NCBI RefSeq assembly: GCF_000744785.1 | Contig: NZ_JQMO01000003.1 | Location: 4,030,001-4,094,000 of the forward strand | Source of the DNA: Kitasatospora azatica KCTC 9699 | GTDB lineage: Bacteria > Actinomycetota > Actinomycetes > Streptomycetales > Streptomycetaceae | Direction of reading: 5' to 3' | Length of the DNA: 64,000 bases | In this document: positions 56,861-64,000 of the stretch, piece after piece | Numbering within the stretch: position 1 is the first letter of the stretch | How the letters are laid out: each line of letters opens with the position of its first letter | Notes under the pieces: generated by a model | What the model was told of the DNA's origin: nothing | Database searches by the model: none | Seen by the model: only the letters and a program-made list of their open reading frames with translations | Translations under genes and position numbers: made by a program

Positions 56861-57880
56861 TCAGAACTCGGGGACGTTGCCGCCGAGCGAGGCCCAGCCG
56901 GACCAGCCGTTGTTGGGTGCGGTCTGCCAGATGTGCCAGATCGCATTGTCGTTGCCGCGGGCGAACACCTCCAGGCGACCGTCCTGGTTCTGGTAGGGCA
57001 CCGGATCGCCCGGCAGGTTGCCGCCGAGCGAGGCCCAGCCGGACCAGCCGTTGTTGGGTGCGGTCTGCCAGATGTGCCAGATCGCGCTGTCGTCGCCGCG
57101 GGCGAACACCTCCAGCCGACCGTCCTGGTTCTGGAAGACTCCGGGCTGCGTGGGGATGTTGCCGCCCAGGCTCTCCCAGCCGGACCAGCCGTTGTTGGGT
57201 GCGGTCTGCCAGATGTGCCACAGCGCGTTGTCGTCGCCGCGGGCGAAGACCTCCATCCGGCCGTCCAGGTTGGCGTAGACAACCGGATCGGCGGGGATGT
57301 TGCCGCCGAGCGAGGCCCAGCCGGACCAGCCGTTGTTCGGCGCGGTCTGCCAGATGTGCCACAGCGCGTTGTCGTCGCCCCGGGCGAAGACCTCCATCCG
57401 GCCGTCCTGGTTGGCGTAGACGGTCGGAGCGCCGGCCAGGTTGCCGCCGAGCGAGGCCCAGCCGGACCAGCCGTTGTTGGGTGCGGTCTGCCAGATGTGC
57501 CACAGCGCGTTGTCGGTGCCCTTGGCGAAGACCTCCAGCCGGCCGTCCTGGTTCTGGTAGACCGTGGGGTCGCCCAGAATGATGCCGCCCAGGCTCTCCC
57601 AGCCGGACCAGCCGTTGTTGGGTGCGGTCTGCCAGATGTGCCACAGCGCGTTGTCGTCGCCGCGGGCGAAGACCTCGAGGCGCTGGTCGGCGTTCTGGAA
57701 GACGACCGGACGGCCCGGCAGGTTGCCGCCGAGCGAGGCCCAGCCGGACCAGCCGTTGTTCGGCGCGGTCTGCCAGATGTGCCACAGCGCGTTGTCCTCG
57801 CCGCGGGCGAAGAGCTCCAGGCGACCGTCCTGGTTCTGGGCCTTCGCGGCATTCCTTCGTACACTATCGATCAACGTCAT
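56861..57880 (-). CDS. Seven-repeat beta-propeller lectin (PLL-like)
   Basis: A 339-residue protein made of a 15-residue start (MTLIDSVRRNAAKAQ) and seven nearly identical 47-residue repeats, the last shortened to 42. Each runs NQDGRLEVFARGDDNALWHIWQ then TAPNNGWSGWASLGGN plus a variable 8-residue link. The pattern fits the seven-bladed propellers of PLL-type lectins (Photorhabdus, fucose and other sugars), with binding pockets between blades lined by Trp and Asn. No signal peptide or membrane segment is seen, so it is cytoplasmic or leaves the cell by another route. ATG 57880 follows GAGGAGG. Terminators flank it, so it is a one-gene unit. Confidence 0.88.
   Translation of the reverse strand: MTLIDSVRRNAAKAQNQDGRLELFARGEDNALWHIWQTAPNNGWSGWASLGGNLPGRPVVFQNADQRLEVFARGDDNALWHIWQTAPNNGWSGWESLGGIILGDPTVYQNQDGRLEVFAKGTDNALWHIWQTAPNNGWSGWASLGGNLAGAPTVYANQDGRMEVFARGDDNALWHIWQTAPNNGWSGWASLGGNIPADPVVYANLDGRMEVFARGDDNALWHIWQTAPNNGWSGWESLGGNIPTQPGVFQNQDGRLEVFARGDDSAIWHIWQTAPNNGWSGWASLGGNLPGDPVPYQNQDGRLEVFARGNDNAIWHIWQTAPNNGWSGWASLGGNVPEF
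56864..57835 (-). repeat. Seven tandem 141-bp coding repeats
   Basis: The lectin blades are repeated in the DNA as well: the stretch coding LWHIWQTAPNNGWSGW is almost identical in all seven units, down to synonymous positions, with only occasional changes (GTTGTTGGG against GTTGTTCGG). This points to recent amplification or ongoing gene conversion. Units differ mostly in the link between blades. Confidence 0.9.
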
Positions 57881-58221
57881 GGTGGTGCCTCCTCGGATGT
57901 TTCTCGGCTGATCGTCGCGGTAGGCAGGGGCTGTCAACGCACTGCTGTACTCGCCCTGTCCGCGTCTTCAGTGAAGAACCGCTCCGCGCCCCCGGCAACC
58001 TCGCTACCCGGAAGTCGAAGATCGCACCGGTCCCGAGGACCACGCAGGCAGTGGTGAGGGCGCTTCGGGTTAGCGCGTACCCTTTGTCATTGACAGAGTC
58101 CTGACCGGGCCCCGAGCACCAACCCCCCGGTACGCCAGCTCGTGCCAGGACGCGGCTTCTCACGAAGGACTGAGCGACCCTGGCACGCCGCACGCCCGAC
58201 GGTCCGCCTCCCGCGCCGACG
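57881..58221. other. Divergent intergenic region, lectin gene and TIGR03936 gene
   Basis: About 340 bases with promoters for both directions. TGTCATTGACA (58085-58095) is an 11-bp palindrome containing TTGACA, and GCGTACCCTTT (58076-58086) may hold a -10 for the rightward or an operator for either unit. Short open frames here look like noise. No further gene is supported. Confidence 0.45.
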
Positions 58222-59025
58222 GTGCAGCGCATTCGCCTGCGCTACACCAAGCGGGGCCGTCTGCGCTTCACCAGCCACCGCGACTTCCAGCGCGCCTTCG
58301 AGCGGGCGCTGCGCCGGTCCGCCGTTCCGATGGCGTACTCGGCCGGCTTCACCCCGCACCCCAAGGTGTCCTACGCCAACGCCGCCCCGACCGGGGTGGC
58401 CAGCGAGGCCGAGTACCTGGAGATCGGCCTGGCCGACTTCCGGGACCCGCAGGCGCTGCGCGCTCAGCTGGACGAGTCGCTGCCGACCGGGCTGGACATC
58501 GTGGACGCCGTCGAGGTGCGCACCCCGCACTTCGTGGAGCGGCTGGAGGCCTCGCTCTGGGAGCTGCGCCTGCCCGAGGTGACCGAGTCGGAGGCGGCCC
58601 GCGCGGTCGCGCTCTTCCTGGCCGCCGACGAGGTCCAGGTCGAACGCCAGACGAAGAACGGGCTACGGGTCTTCGACGCGCGCGGGGCGGTGGCCCGCCT
58701 GGAACTGGTCCCTGCGCAGGTCGGCGTTGGTCCGGTCGGGGAATCCGCGGCCGCCTCCGATGTTCGTACTGGTCGAGCCTGTGCGATACTGCGCCTGGTA
58801 GTACGACATGCCACACCCGCCGTACGACCAGACGACGTCTTGTCCGGTCTCCGTGCGACGGCCGACCTGGCGCTGCCGGTCCCCGCTGAGGTGACCAGGC
58901 TGGCGCAGGGGCCGCTCGATGAGGAGACCGGCACGGTGACCGACCCGCTGGCGCTCGACCGCGCTGCGGCCCCGGCCGTCCCATCGGAGACGGCCGTAGA
59001 GCCGCAGGCAGCAGCGTCCGCCTAG
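58222..59025 (+). CDS. TIGR03936 family radical SAM-associated protein
   Basis: A 267-residue protein. QRIRLRYTKRGRLRFTSHRDFQRAFERALRR and PMAYSAGFTPHPKVSYANAAPTG are the diagnostic blocks (DUF2344). It pairs with the TIGR03960 radical SAM protein; in many bacteria the two are fused or adjacent and near rne, rplU and obg. Function unproven; an RNA-linked role is inferred. GTG 58222 starts the conserved part, but residues coded just upstream (RRTPDGPPPAP) resemble relatives, so translation may begin slightly earlier at a start I cannot fix. The last 40 residues are Ala/Pro-rich. Confidence 0.85.
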   Translation: MQRIRLRYTKRGRLRFTSHRDFQRAFERALRRSAVPMAYSAGFTPHPKVSYANAAPTGVASEAEYLEIGLADFRDPQALRAQLDESLPTGLDIVDAVEVRTPHFVERLEASLWELRLPEVTESEAARAVALFLAADEVQVERQTKNGLRVFDARGAVARLELVPAQVGVGPVGESAAASDVRTGRACAILRLVVRHATPAVRPDDVLSGLRATADLALPVPAEVTRLAQGPLDEETGTVTDPLALDRAAAPAVPSETAVEPQAAASA

Positions 59026-59405
59026 CGGGCGGAGGCAGGAACCGGATTAACCGCCCGGCTCCGCGCACTCCAGGTTCCCGCAGCTCCCCAGGGGAGCGAG
59101 CGTCGTCGCGCACGGGCCTTTCACCCCGCCGCCCTCGTGGGCCGGCGGGGCCCACCTTGGGAGCCACCCTGGGTTGTGGGGCCGCGCAGCTTGGGAAAAC
59201 CTGAGAACACTGGTCAGAACCAGAAGACTTTTCGACACCCCGCACCGTGCGGGGCGCCGAGCGAGACTACGAGCCCCTGTGCGGCCTCGCGTCCGTACGG
59301 CGGCACCGTGGAGAGTCGGCCGGACGCCGAAGCGTCCAGGCCGGCCACCGGTGCCCGGCCGTGCCTGGGTGCGGAGCCCGGGGGCCTGACGGGAGATCCA
59401 CCCGC
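59026..59405. other. Long leader region of the RNase E/G gene
   Basis: About 380 bases without a gene. It contains GTGGGCC/GGCCCAC (59137-59155) and CCCCGCA/TGCGGGG (59238-59254) stems and an A-rich stretch (TTGGGAAAACCTGAGAAC, around 59190). RNase E of other bacteria controls its own mRNA through a long 5' leader, so these stems may be targets; that is inference. Confidence 0.4.
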
Positions 59406-62400
59406 ATGCCTGAGAACGAGAACAGCGATTCGCAGCAGAGTTCGATCGGGGAACCGGTCGCAGACGCTGCCCCGCCGCGCCGCCGTCGCCGCGCGGTGTC
59501 CCGCCCGGCCGGTGCCCCGCAGGGTGCCGAGGGCGCCGAGACCGTGATTCCGGTCGAGTCGGCCGCGGCCACCTCGGCCGCCGAGCCGGCTGCCGAGCCG
59601 GCCGTTGCCACCGAGGCCCCGGTCCGGGCCCGTCGTACCCGCAAGCGGGCCGAGGCCCCCGCCGGTGCGCCCGCCGCGGTCGAGGCCCCCGCGGAGCCCG
59701 CTGCCGAGGCCGCCCCGGTGGCCGAGGAGGCGCCGGCCGAGAAGCCGGTCCGAGCCCGCCGCGCCCGCAAGCGCGCCGAGGCCCCGGTCAGCACGCCCGC
59801 CGCCGAGGAGGCCGCCGCAGTCGAGGCCCCCGCGGAGCCCGTCGCGGAGCAGCCCGCGGTCGAGGAGGCGCCGGTCGAGAAGCCGGTGCGGGCTCGCCGG
59901 GCCCGCAAGCGCGCCGAGGCCCCGGTGACCAGCCCGGTCGTCGAGGAGCCCGCCGCCGAGGAGGAGGCCGAGGAGGCCGCCGCCGAGCAGCCCGCTCAGC
60001 CCGAGCAGCCCGTGGCCGAGCCCGAGCAGCCCGCCGAGGGCCCGCGGAGCCGCCGCCGCGCCGTCCGCCCGGCCACCGCCGTCTTCCAGGCCCCGGTCTT
60101 CCAGGAGCCCACCGCCTACGTCGCTCCCGCCCCGGTCCAGGCGCCGGCGCCCGCCGCGGAGCCGGCCGCCGCCGCTCCGGCAGCGCCCGCCGGCCGCGAG
60201 GAGGAGGACGAGTACGAGTACAGCGGCGTCGGCCGTCGCCGCCGCGGTGGCCGCGCCGCCGTTCGGGTCACCCCGTCGGCGGGCCGCCCGGCTCGCCCGG
60301 CCCGCCAGGCAGCCCCGGCCGCCGCCCCCGCCGCGGTCGAGGCGCCCGCCGAGCCGGCCGCCGTGGAGCCCGCGGCTGCCGCCGGGCCCGAGCAGGAGGG
60401 CGAGTGGGAGGAGGACGGCCGTCCGTCCTCGCGCCGTCGCCGTCGCGGTGGCCGTCGTCGCCGTCGTGGTGAGGCCGAGGAGTTCGAGGCCGAGACGCCG
60501 ACCGCCGAGGAGGCCGGTGAGCCGACCGCCGTCGAGCAGCTGGAGTCGGCCGAGGAGGAGGGCGAGGAGGACGAGGACGAGCTGGCCTCCGGCCTGGCCT
60601 CCTCGCGTCGCCGTCGTCGTCGCCGCCGTCGCAGTGGTGAGGGCCCGGCCGAGCCGGCCGAGGCCGCCGAGGACGGTGTCCGCACGGTCGTGAAGGTCCG
60701 CGAGCCGCGCCGCCGCTCCACCGAGCCGTCCTTCGACCCGGACGAGGTGCAGTCCATCAAGGGCTCCACCCGCCTGGAGGCGAAGAAGCAGCGCCGCCGC
60801 GAGGGCCGCGAGCTGGGCCGTCGCCGGGTGCCGATCATCACCGAGGCCGAGTTCCTGGCCCGCCGGGAGTCGGTCGAGCGGGTCATGGTGGTCCGTCAGA
60901 ACGGCGAGCGCACCCAGATCGGCGTCCTGGAGGACGGCGTCCTGGTCGAGCACTACGTCAACAAGGAGCAGGCCACCTCCTACGTCGGCAATGTCTACCT
61001 GGGCAAGGTCCAGAACGTGCTGCCGTCGATGGAGGCCGCCTTCGTCGACATCGGCAAGGGCCGCAACGCGGTGCTGTACGCCGGTGAGGTGAACTTCGGT
61101 CAGCTCGGCCACAGCGGTCCGCGCCGGATCGAGTCGGTGCTGAAGTCGGGTCAGTCCGTGCTGGTGCAGGTCTCCAAGGACCCGATCGGCCACAAGGGCG
61201 CCCGCCTGACCAGTCAGATCTCGCTGCCCGGCCGCTACCTGGTCTACGTGCCCGAGGGCTCGATGACCGGCATCAGCCGCAAGCTGCCCGAGAACGAGCG
61301 GGCCCGCCTCAAGCAGATCCTCAAGAAGATCGTCCCGGACGACGCCGGCGTGATCGTGCGCACCGCCGCCGAGGGCGCCAGCGAGGACGAGCTCACCCGC
61401 GACGTGCAGCGGCTGCAGGCGCAGTGGGAGGAGATCCAGAAGAAGGCGGCCTCCGGCAACGCGCCGACCCTGCTCTACGGCGAGCCGGACATGACCGTCC
61501 GGGTGGTCCGCGACATCTTCAACGAGGACTTCACCAAGGTCATCGTCTCCGGCAGCGAGGCGTGGAACACCATCCACGAGTACGTCGGCGGGGTGGCTCC
61601 GGACCTGGTGGACCGGCTGCAGAAGTGGACGTCCAACGTCGACGTCTTCGCCACCTACCGGATCGACGAGCAGCTGATGAAGGCGCTGGACCGCAAGGTC
61701 TGGCTGCCGAGCGGCGGTTCGCTGGTGATCGACCGGACCGAGGCGATGGTCGTGGTCGACGTCAACACCGGCAAGTTCGTCGGCCAGGGCGGCAACCTCG
61801 AGGAGACCGTCACCCGCAACAACATCGAGGCGGCCGAGGAGATCGTCCGCCAGCTGCGGCTGCGCGACCTCGGCGGCATCATCGTGATCGACTTCATCGA
61901 CATGGTGCTGGAGTCCAACCGGGACCTGGTGCTGCGCCGCCTGCTGGAGTGCCTGGGCCGGGACCGGACCAAGCACCAGGTGGCCGAGGTCACCTCGCTG
62001 GGCCTGGTGCAGATGACCCGCAAGCGGGTCGGCCAGGGCCTGCTGGAGTCCTTCTCCGAGTCCTGCGTGCACTGCAACGGGCGCGGCGTGATCGTCCACA
62101 TGGAGCAGCCGACCGCCCCCGGCGGCGGTGGCGGCCCGGTCGGCACCGCCGGCGAGGCCGCGGGCTCGAGCAAGCGCCGGCGTCGGGGCAAGGGCGGGGC
62201 CGCGCACGAGGAGGCGCAGCCGCACCTGATCGCCGACGAGGCCGCCGAACACGAGCACGAGGAGTTCGAGCTGATCGTGCCGGAGGCGGCGGAGCCGGTC
62301 GAGGTCGCCGAGGCCGCTGCGGTGGTCGAGCCGACCGAGGCGCCGCAGGCCGCCGAGCAGCCGGTGGTCGAGCAGCCCAGCCTGGTCGAGATCCCCGCCG

Positions 62401-62876
62401 CCGCCGCGCCGACGGCCGGCCGCACCCGCCGCCGTGCGGTGCGCAGGGCCGCCGCCCCGGCGGGCGCGCCGGACCAGGCCGAGATCGTGGTCCTGCAGTC
62501 GCGCGCCGACGCCGCGATGGAGGCGGCGCTGGCCGCCGCCGCGCAGCCGGCCCCGGCCGCCGAGGTCGCCGAGACCGAGGTCACGGTGGCCGAGGCCGCT
62601 GCGACCGAGGCCGCGGAGCCCGCCGAAGCCGCGGAGCCCACCGAGGCGCCCGCCGCCGAGGAGGCCCCGGTGGCCGAGACCGAGGCGGCGGAGGCCGAGG
62701 AGGCCCCCGCCCCGAAGAAGCGCGCTGCTCGCAAGACCGCCGCGAAGAAGACCACCGCCGCCAAGAAGACGACGGCAGCGGCAAAGAAGACCACCGCCCG
62801 CAAGACCGCCACCAAGCGGACCAGCGCGGCGGCCAAGAAGGCAGCCGCCGCCGAGGGTGATTCGGCAGCGGAGTGA
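59406..62876 (+). CDS. rne: RNase E/G family ribonuclease
   Basis: A 1156-residue endoribonuclease of the streptomycete RNase ES type. Residues 1 to about 480 are disordered: Ala/Pro/Glu-rich with repeated EKPVRARRARKRAEAP units and Arg blocks (RRRRGGRRRRRG). The catalytic core (about 490-900) has an S1 domain (GNVYLGKVQNVLPSMEAAFVDIG), the magnesium aspartates in VVDVNTG and IDFIDM, and the zinc link C887-x2-C890. The C-terminal 250 residues are again Ala/Glu-rich, ending in a Lys/Thr/Ala histone-like tail. It processes rRNA and tRNA and starts mRNA decay, with PNPase bound to the flanks. ATG 59406 begins the unconserved N-terminus, as in relatives. Confidence 0.94.
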   Translation: MPENENSDSQQSSIGEPVADAAPPRRRRRAVSRPAGAPQGAEGAETVIPVESAAATSAAEPAAEPAVATEAPVRARRTRKRAEAPAGAPAAVEAPAEPAAEAAPVAEEAPAEKPVRARRARKRAEAPVSTPAAEEAAAVEAPAEPVAEQPAVEEAPVEKPVRARRARKRAEAPVTSPVVEEPAAEEEAEEAAAEQPAQPEQPVAEPEQPAEGPRSRRRAVRPATAVFQAPVFQEPTAYVAPAPVQAPAPAAEPAAAAPAAPAGREEEDEYEYSGVGRRRRGGRAAVRVTPSAGRPARPARQAAPAAAPAAVEAPAEPAAVEPAAAAGPEQEGEWEEDGRPSSRRRRRGGRRRRRGEAEEFEAETPTAEEAGEPTAVEQLESAEEEGEEDEDELASGLASSRRRRRRRRRSGEGPAEPAEAAEDGVRTVVKVREPRRRSTEPSFDPDEVQSIKGSTRLEAKKQRRREGRELGRRRVPIITEAEFLARRESVERVMVVRQNGERTQIGVLEDGVLVEHYVNKEQATSYVGNVYLGKVQNVLPSMEAAFVDIGKGRNAVLYAGEVNFGQLGHSGPRRIESVLKSGQSVLVQVSKDPIGHKGARLTSQISLPGRYLVYVPEGSMTGISRKLPENERARLKQILKKIVPDDAGVIVRTAAEGASEDELTRDVQRLQAQWEEIQKKAASGNAPTLLYGEPDMTVRVVRDIFNEDFTKVIVSGSEAWNTIHEYVGGVAPDLVDRLQKWTSNVDVFATYRIDEQLMKALDRKVWLPSGGSLVIDRTEAMVVVDVNTGKFVGQGGNLEETVTRNNIEAAEEIVRQLRLRDLGGIIVIDFIDMVLESNRDLVLRRLLECLGRDRTKHQVAEVTSLGLVQMTRKRVGQGLLESFSESCVHCNGRGVIVHMEQPTAPGGGGGPVGTAGEAAGSSKRRRRGKGGAAHEEAQPHLIADEAAEHEHEEFELIVPEAAEPVEVAEAAAVVEPTEAPQAAEQPVVEQPSLVEIPAAAAPTAGRTRRRAVRRAAAPAGAPDQAEIVVLQSRADAAMEAALAAAAQPAPAAEVAETEVTVAEAAATEAAEPAEAAEPTEAPAAEEAPVAETEAAEAEEAPAPKKRAARKTAAKKTTAAKKTTAAAKKTTARKTATKRTSAAAKKAAAAEGDSAAE

Positions 62877-62883
62877 GCCCGGT

Positions 62884-62917
62884 GGGTAGGGGGCGGGCGC
62901 AGGCCCGTCCCCTACCC
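62884..62917 (+). terminator. Terminator after rne
   Basis: GGGTAGGGGGCGGGC pairs with GCCCGTCCCCTACCC (one G-T pair) around GCAG, seven bases after the stop codon. Confidence 0.8.
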
Positions 62918-62931
62918 CCGTAGGGTCCGGT

Positions 62932-62960
62932 TTGCCCCATGGGCAGCCAGTCCGTATTCT
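62932..62960 (+). promoter_or_regulatory. Promoter of rplU-rpmA
   Basis: TTGCCC (62932-62937) and TATTCT (62955-62960) are 17 bases apart, a good housekeeping promoter. About 130 bases of leader follow before rplU, enough for an L21-type autoregulatory RNA, with a TTCGCGAGAA stem at 63014-63023. Confidence 0.55.
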
Positions 62961-63100
62961 TGACCCTCGGCGTGTCTACGCCATGCTCCCGAGCAGATCA
63001 CCTCCCGAACCTTCGCGAGAAGGAGCGGGGGAGGCCCCTGTGTCCATACCCAGGTGGCTGGCATCGAGAGTTCCGACCGAGTTAGGAAAGCAGGTACCGC

Positions 63101-63415
63101 ATGTACGCGATCGTTCGCGCCGGCGGCCGCCAGCACAAGGTCGCCGTCGGCGACGTGCTGGAGATCGACCGTGTTGACGTCAAGCCGGGTGACTCGGTGG
63201 AGCTCTCGACCATCCTGGTCGTCGACGGCGAGGCCGTCACCTCCGACCCGTGGGTGCTCGCCGGCGTGAAGGTCCACGCCGAGGTCGTCGACCACACCAA
63301 GGGCGAGAAGATCACGATCCTCCGCTACAAGAACAAGACCGGCTACCGTCGGCGCCAGGGTCACCGCCAGCGCCACACCGCCGTCCGCATCACGAGCATC
63401 GACTCCGCGAAGTAA
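63101..63415 (+). CDS. rplU: 50S ribosomal protein L21
   Basis: A 104-residue protein with the L21 landmarks MYAIVRAGGRQHKVAVGD, and GEKITILRYKNKTGYRRRQGHRQ near the C-terminus, which contacts 23S rRNA. ATG 63101 follows AGGAAAGCAGG. rpmA follows after 16 bases, the universal L21-L27 pair. Confidence 0.98.
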   Translation: MYAIVRAGGRQHKVAVGDVLEIDRVDVKPGDSVELSTILVVDGEAVTSDPWVLAGVKVHAEVVDHTKGEKITILRYKNKTGYRRRQGHRQRHTAVRITSIDSAK

Positions 63416-63431
63416 GTAAGGGGATAGCGAG

Positions 63432-63689
63432 ATGGCACACAAGAAGGGCGCAAGCTCTACCCGGAACGGCCGCGACTCGAACGCCCAGCGCCTCGGCGTG
63501 AAGCGCTTCGGTGGCCAGGTCGTCAGCGCCGGCGAGATCCTGGTCCGCCAGCGTGGCACCCACTTCCACCCGGGTGCGGGCGTCGGTCGCGGTGGCGACG
63601 ACACCCTGTTCGCGCTGACCGCCGGTGCGGTGCAGTTCGGCACCCGTCGCGGCCGCAAGGTCGTCAACATCGTGGCCGTCGAGGCCTGA
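63432..63689 (+). CDS. rpmA: 50S ribosomal protein L27
   Basis: An 85-residue protein: MAHKKGASSTRNGRDSNAQRLGVKRFGGQ is the L27 N-terminus that reaches the peptidyl transferase centre. There is no N-terminal cleavable extension of the Firmicute type. GGGGATAGCGAG precedes the ATG. A U-tailed terminator follows. Confidence 0.98.
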   Translation: MAHKKGASSTRNGRDSNAQRLGVKRFGGQVVSAGEILVRQRGTHFHPGAGVGRGGDDTLFALTAGAVQFGTRRGRKVVNIVAVEA

Positions 63690-63709
63690 TCCAGTCCTAA
63701 CTGGATCCT

Positions 63710-63751
63710 GCGCAGGGTGGATCGGGTCTTCCGGTCCACCCTGTGCTTTTT
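63710..63751 (+). terminator. Intrinsic terminator with T-tract between rpmA and obg
   Basis: GCGCAGGGTGGA (63710-63721) pairs with TCCACCCTGTGC (63735-63746), extended inwards by four pairs, followed by TTTTT. It is the clearest classical terminator in the window and lies inside what is usually one operon. Confidence 0.85.
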
Positions 63752-63784
63752 GGCTCAACCAACCGCCATCTGGAGGCATCCGTC

Positions 63785-64000
63785 ATGACCACCTTCGTGG
63801 ACCGCGTCGAACTGCACGTCGCCGCGGGTAACGGGGGCCACGGCTGCGCCTCCGTACACCGGGAGAAGTTCAAGCCGCTCGGCGGCCCGGACGGCGGAAA
63901 CGGCGGCGAGGGCGGCAGCGTCACCCTGGTGGTCGACGCCAACGTCACCACGCTGCTGGAGTACCACCACTCGCCCAAGCGCAAGGCCGGCAACGGCAAG
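63785..64000 (+). CDS. obg: GTPase Obg, N-terminal part (partial)
   Basis: Only the first 72 codons lie in the window. MTTFVDRVELHVAAGNGGHGCASVHREKFKPLGGPDGGNGGEGGSVTLVVD is the glycine-rich Obg fold, the N-terminal domain of this GTPase. Obg acts in late 50S assembly and, in streptomycetes, is known to influence aerial mycelium formation. ATG 63785 follows CTGGAGGCATCCGTC (GGAGG). The GTPase domain is beyond the right edge. Confidence 0.96.
   Translation, partial: MTTFVDRVELHVAAGNGGHGCASVHREKFKPLGGPDGGNGGEGGSVTLVVDANVTTLLEYHHSPKRKAGNGK

Noticed and set aside
56861..57880. Possible CRISPR array because of regular repeats
   Set aside because: The 141-bp period is coding, in frame, with conserved residues; no short palindromic repeats with unique spacers.
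57864..58232. A 122-codon minus-strand frame upstream of the lectin gene
   Set aside because: It covers promoter DNA for two genes, overlaps the lectin start in another register and shows no motif or ribosome binding site.
59214..62258. A 1014-codon minus-strand open frame over the RNase E/G gene
   Set aside because: Pure antisense shadow of Ala/Glu/Arg-rich coding DNA; no start signal and no recognisable domain.

Overview
The window is chromosomal DNA of a high-GC actinomycete, almost certainly a member of the Streptomycetaceae. Codon third positions are overwhelmingly G or C, many genes start with GTG, ATGA overlaps are common, and tRNA, Clp, mre and obg gene order matches the streptomycete core. 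I cannot separate Streptomyces from Kitasatospora or Streptacidiphilus from the sequence alone. Most of the window is core metabolism and cell biology; the accessory-looking parts are a toxin-antitoxin-like pair, an RNA-repair neighbourhood, a beta-propeller lectin and a LuxR relic.

Left part (1-15.9 kb). The end of an assimilatory nitrate reductase gene is followed by an FAD oxidoreductase, nirB, nirD and a nitrate/nitrite transporter, all overlapping: a nitrate assimilation operon closed by a strong terminator. Next comes a ribbon-helix-helix antitoxin with a Fic/Doc-like partner whose catalytic motif is lost. After it lie an RlmA-type rRNA methyltransferase, an SMC/RecF-like ATPase joined by a GTGA overlap to a MazG-like pyrophosphohydrolase, a DUF6099-like gene with no stop codon in its frame, and dapD on the other strand. 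The hen1-pnkp operon follows; it encodes the bacterial RNA repair machine that heals, 2'-O-methylates and seals cleaved RNA.

Middle (15.9-36.9 kb). argF sits behind an ARG-box-like operator. A Cu/Zn superoxide dismutase-like secreted protein and aconitase follow, the latter behind two tandem 18-bp palindromes of the TamR type. After a mycothiol-dependent isomerase-family gene comes a chitin module: a secreted GH18 chitinase with a DasR-type site, and the ngcEFG-type importer for N-acetylglucosamine or chitobiose. Then come pepN, an amino acid permease, bioY, rpiB, an Eis-like acetyltransferase, a membrane PP2C/SpoIIE-type phosphatase, a tiny membrane protein, a DUF6348 protein, tRNA-Gly and tRNA-Pro.

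Right part (37-64 kb). This is the conserved streptomycete backbone tig, clpP1, clpP2, clpX, (GYGQ-repeat membrane protein), valS, folC, DUF4233, ndk, mreB, mreC, mreD, PBP2, rodA, TIGR03960 radical SAM protein, TIGR03936 protein, RNase E/G, rplU, rpmA and the start of obg. It couples protein quality control, nucleotide and folate metabolism, lateral or spore wall synthesis, and ribosome biogenesis. Two interruptions stand out: a seven-repeat PLL-like lectin gene inserted between the TIGR03960 and TIGR03936 genes, and a decayed LuxR helix-turn-helix fragment behind valS.

I see no insertion sequence, prophage, CRISPR array or biosynthetic gene cluster. I do not claim a proven new system. The best candidates for follow-up are the lectin insertion, the Fic-like pair with its leaderless overlapping promoter, and the RNA-repair neighbourhood with the stopless DUF6099-like frame.
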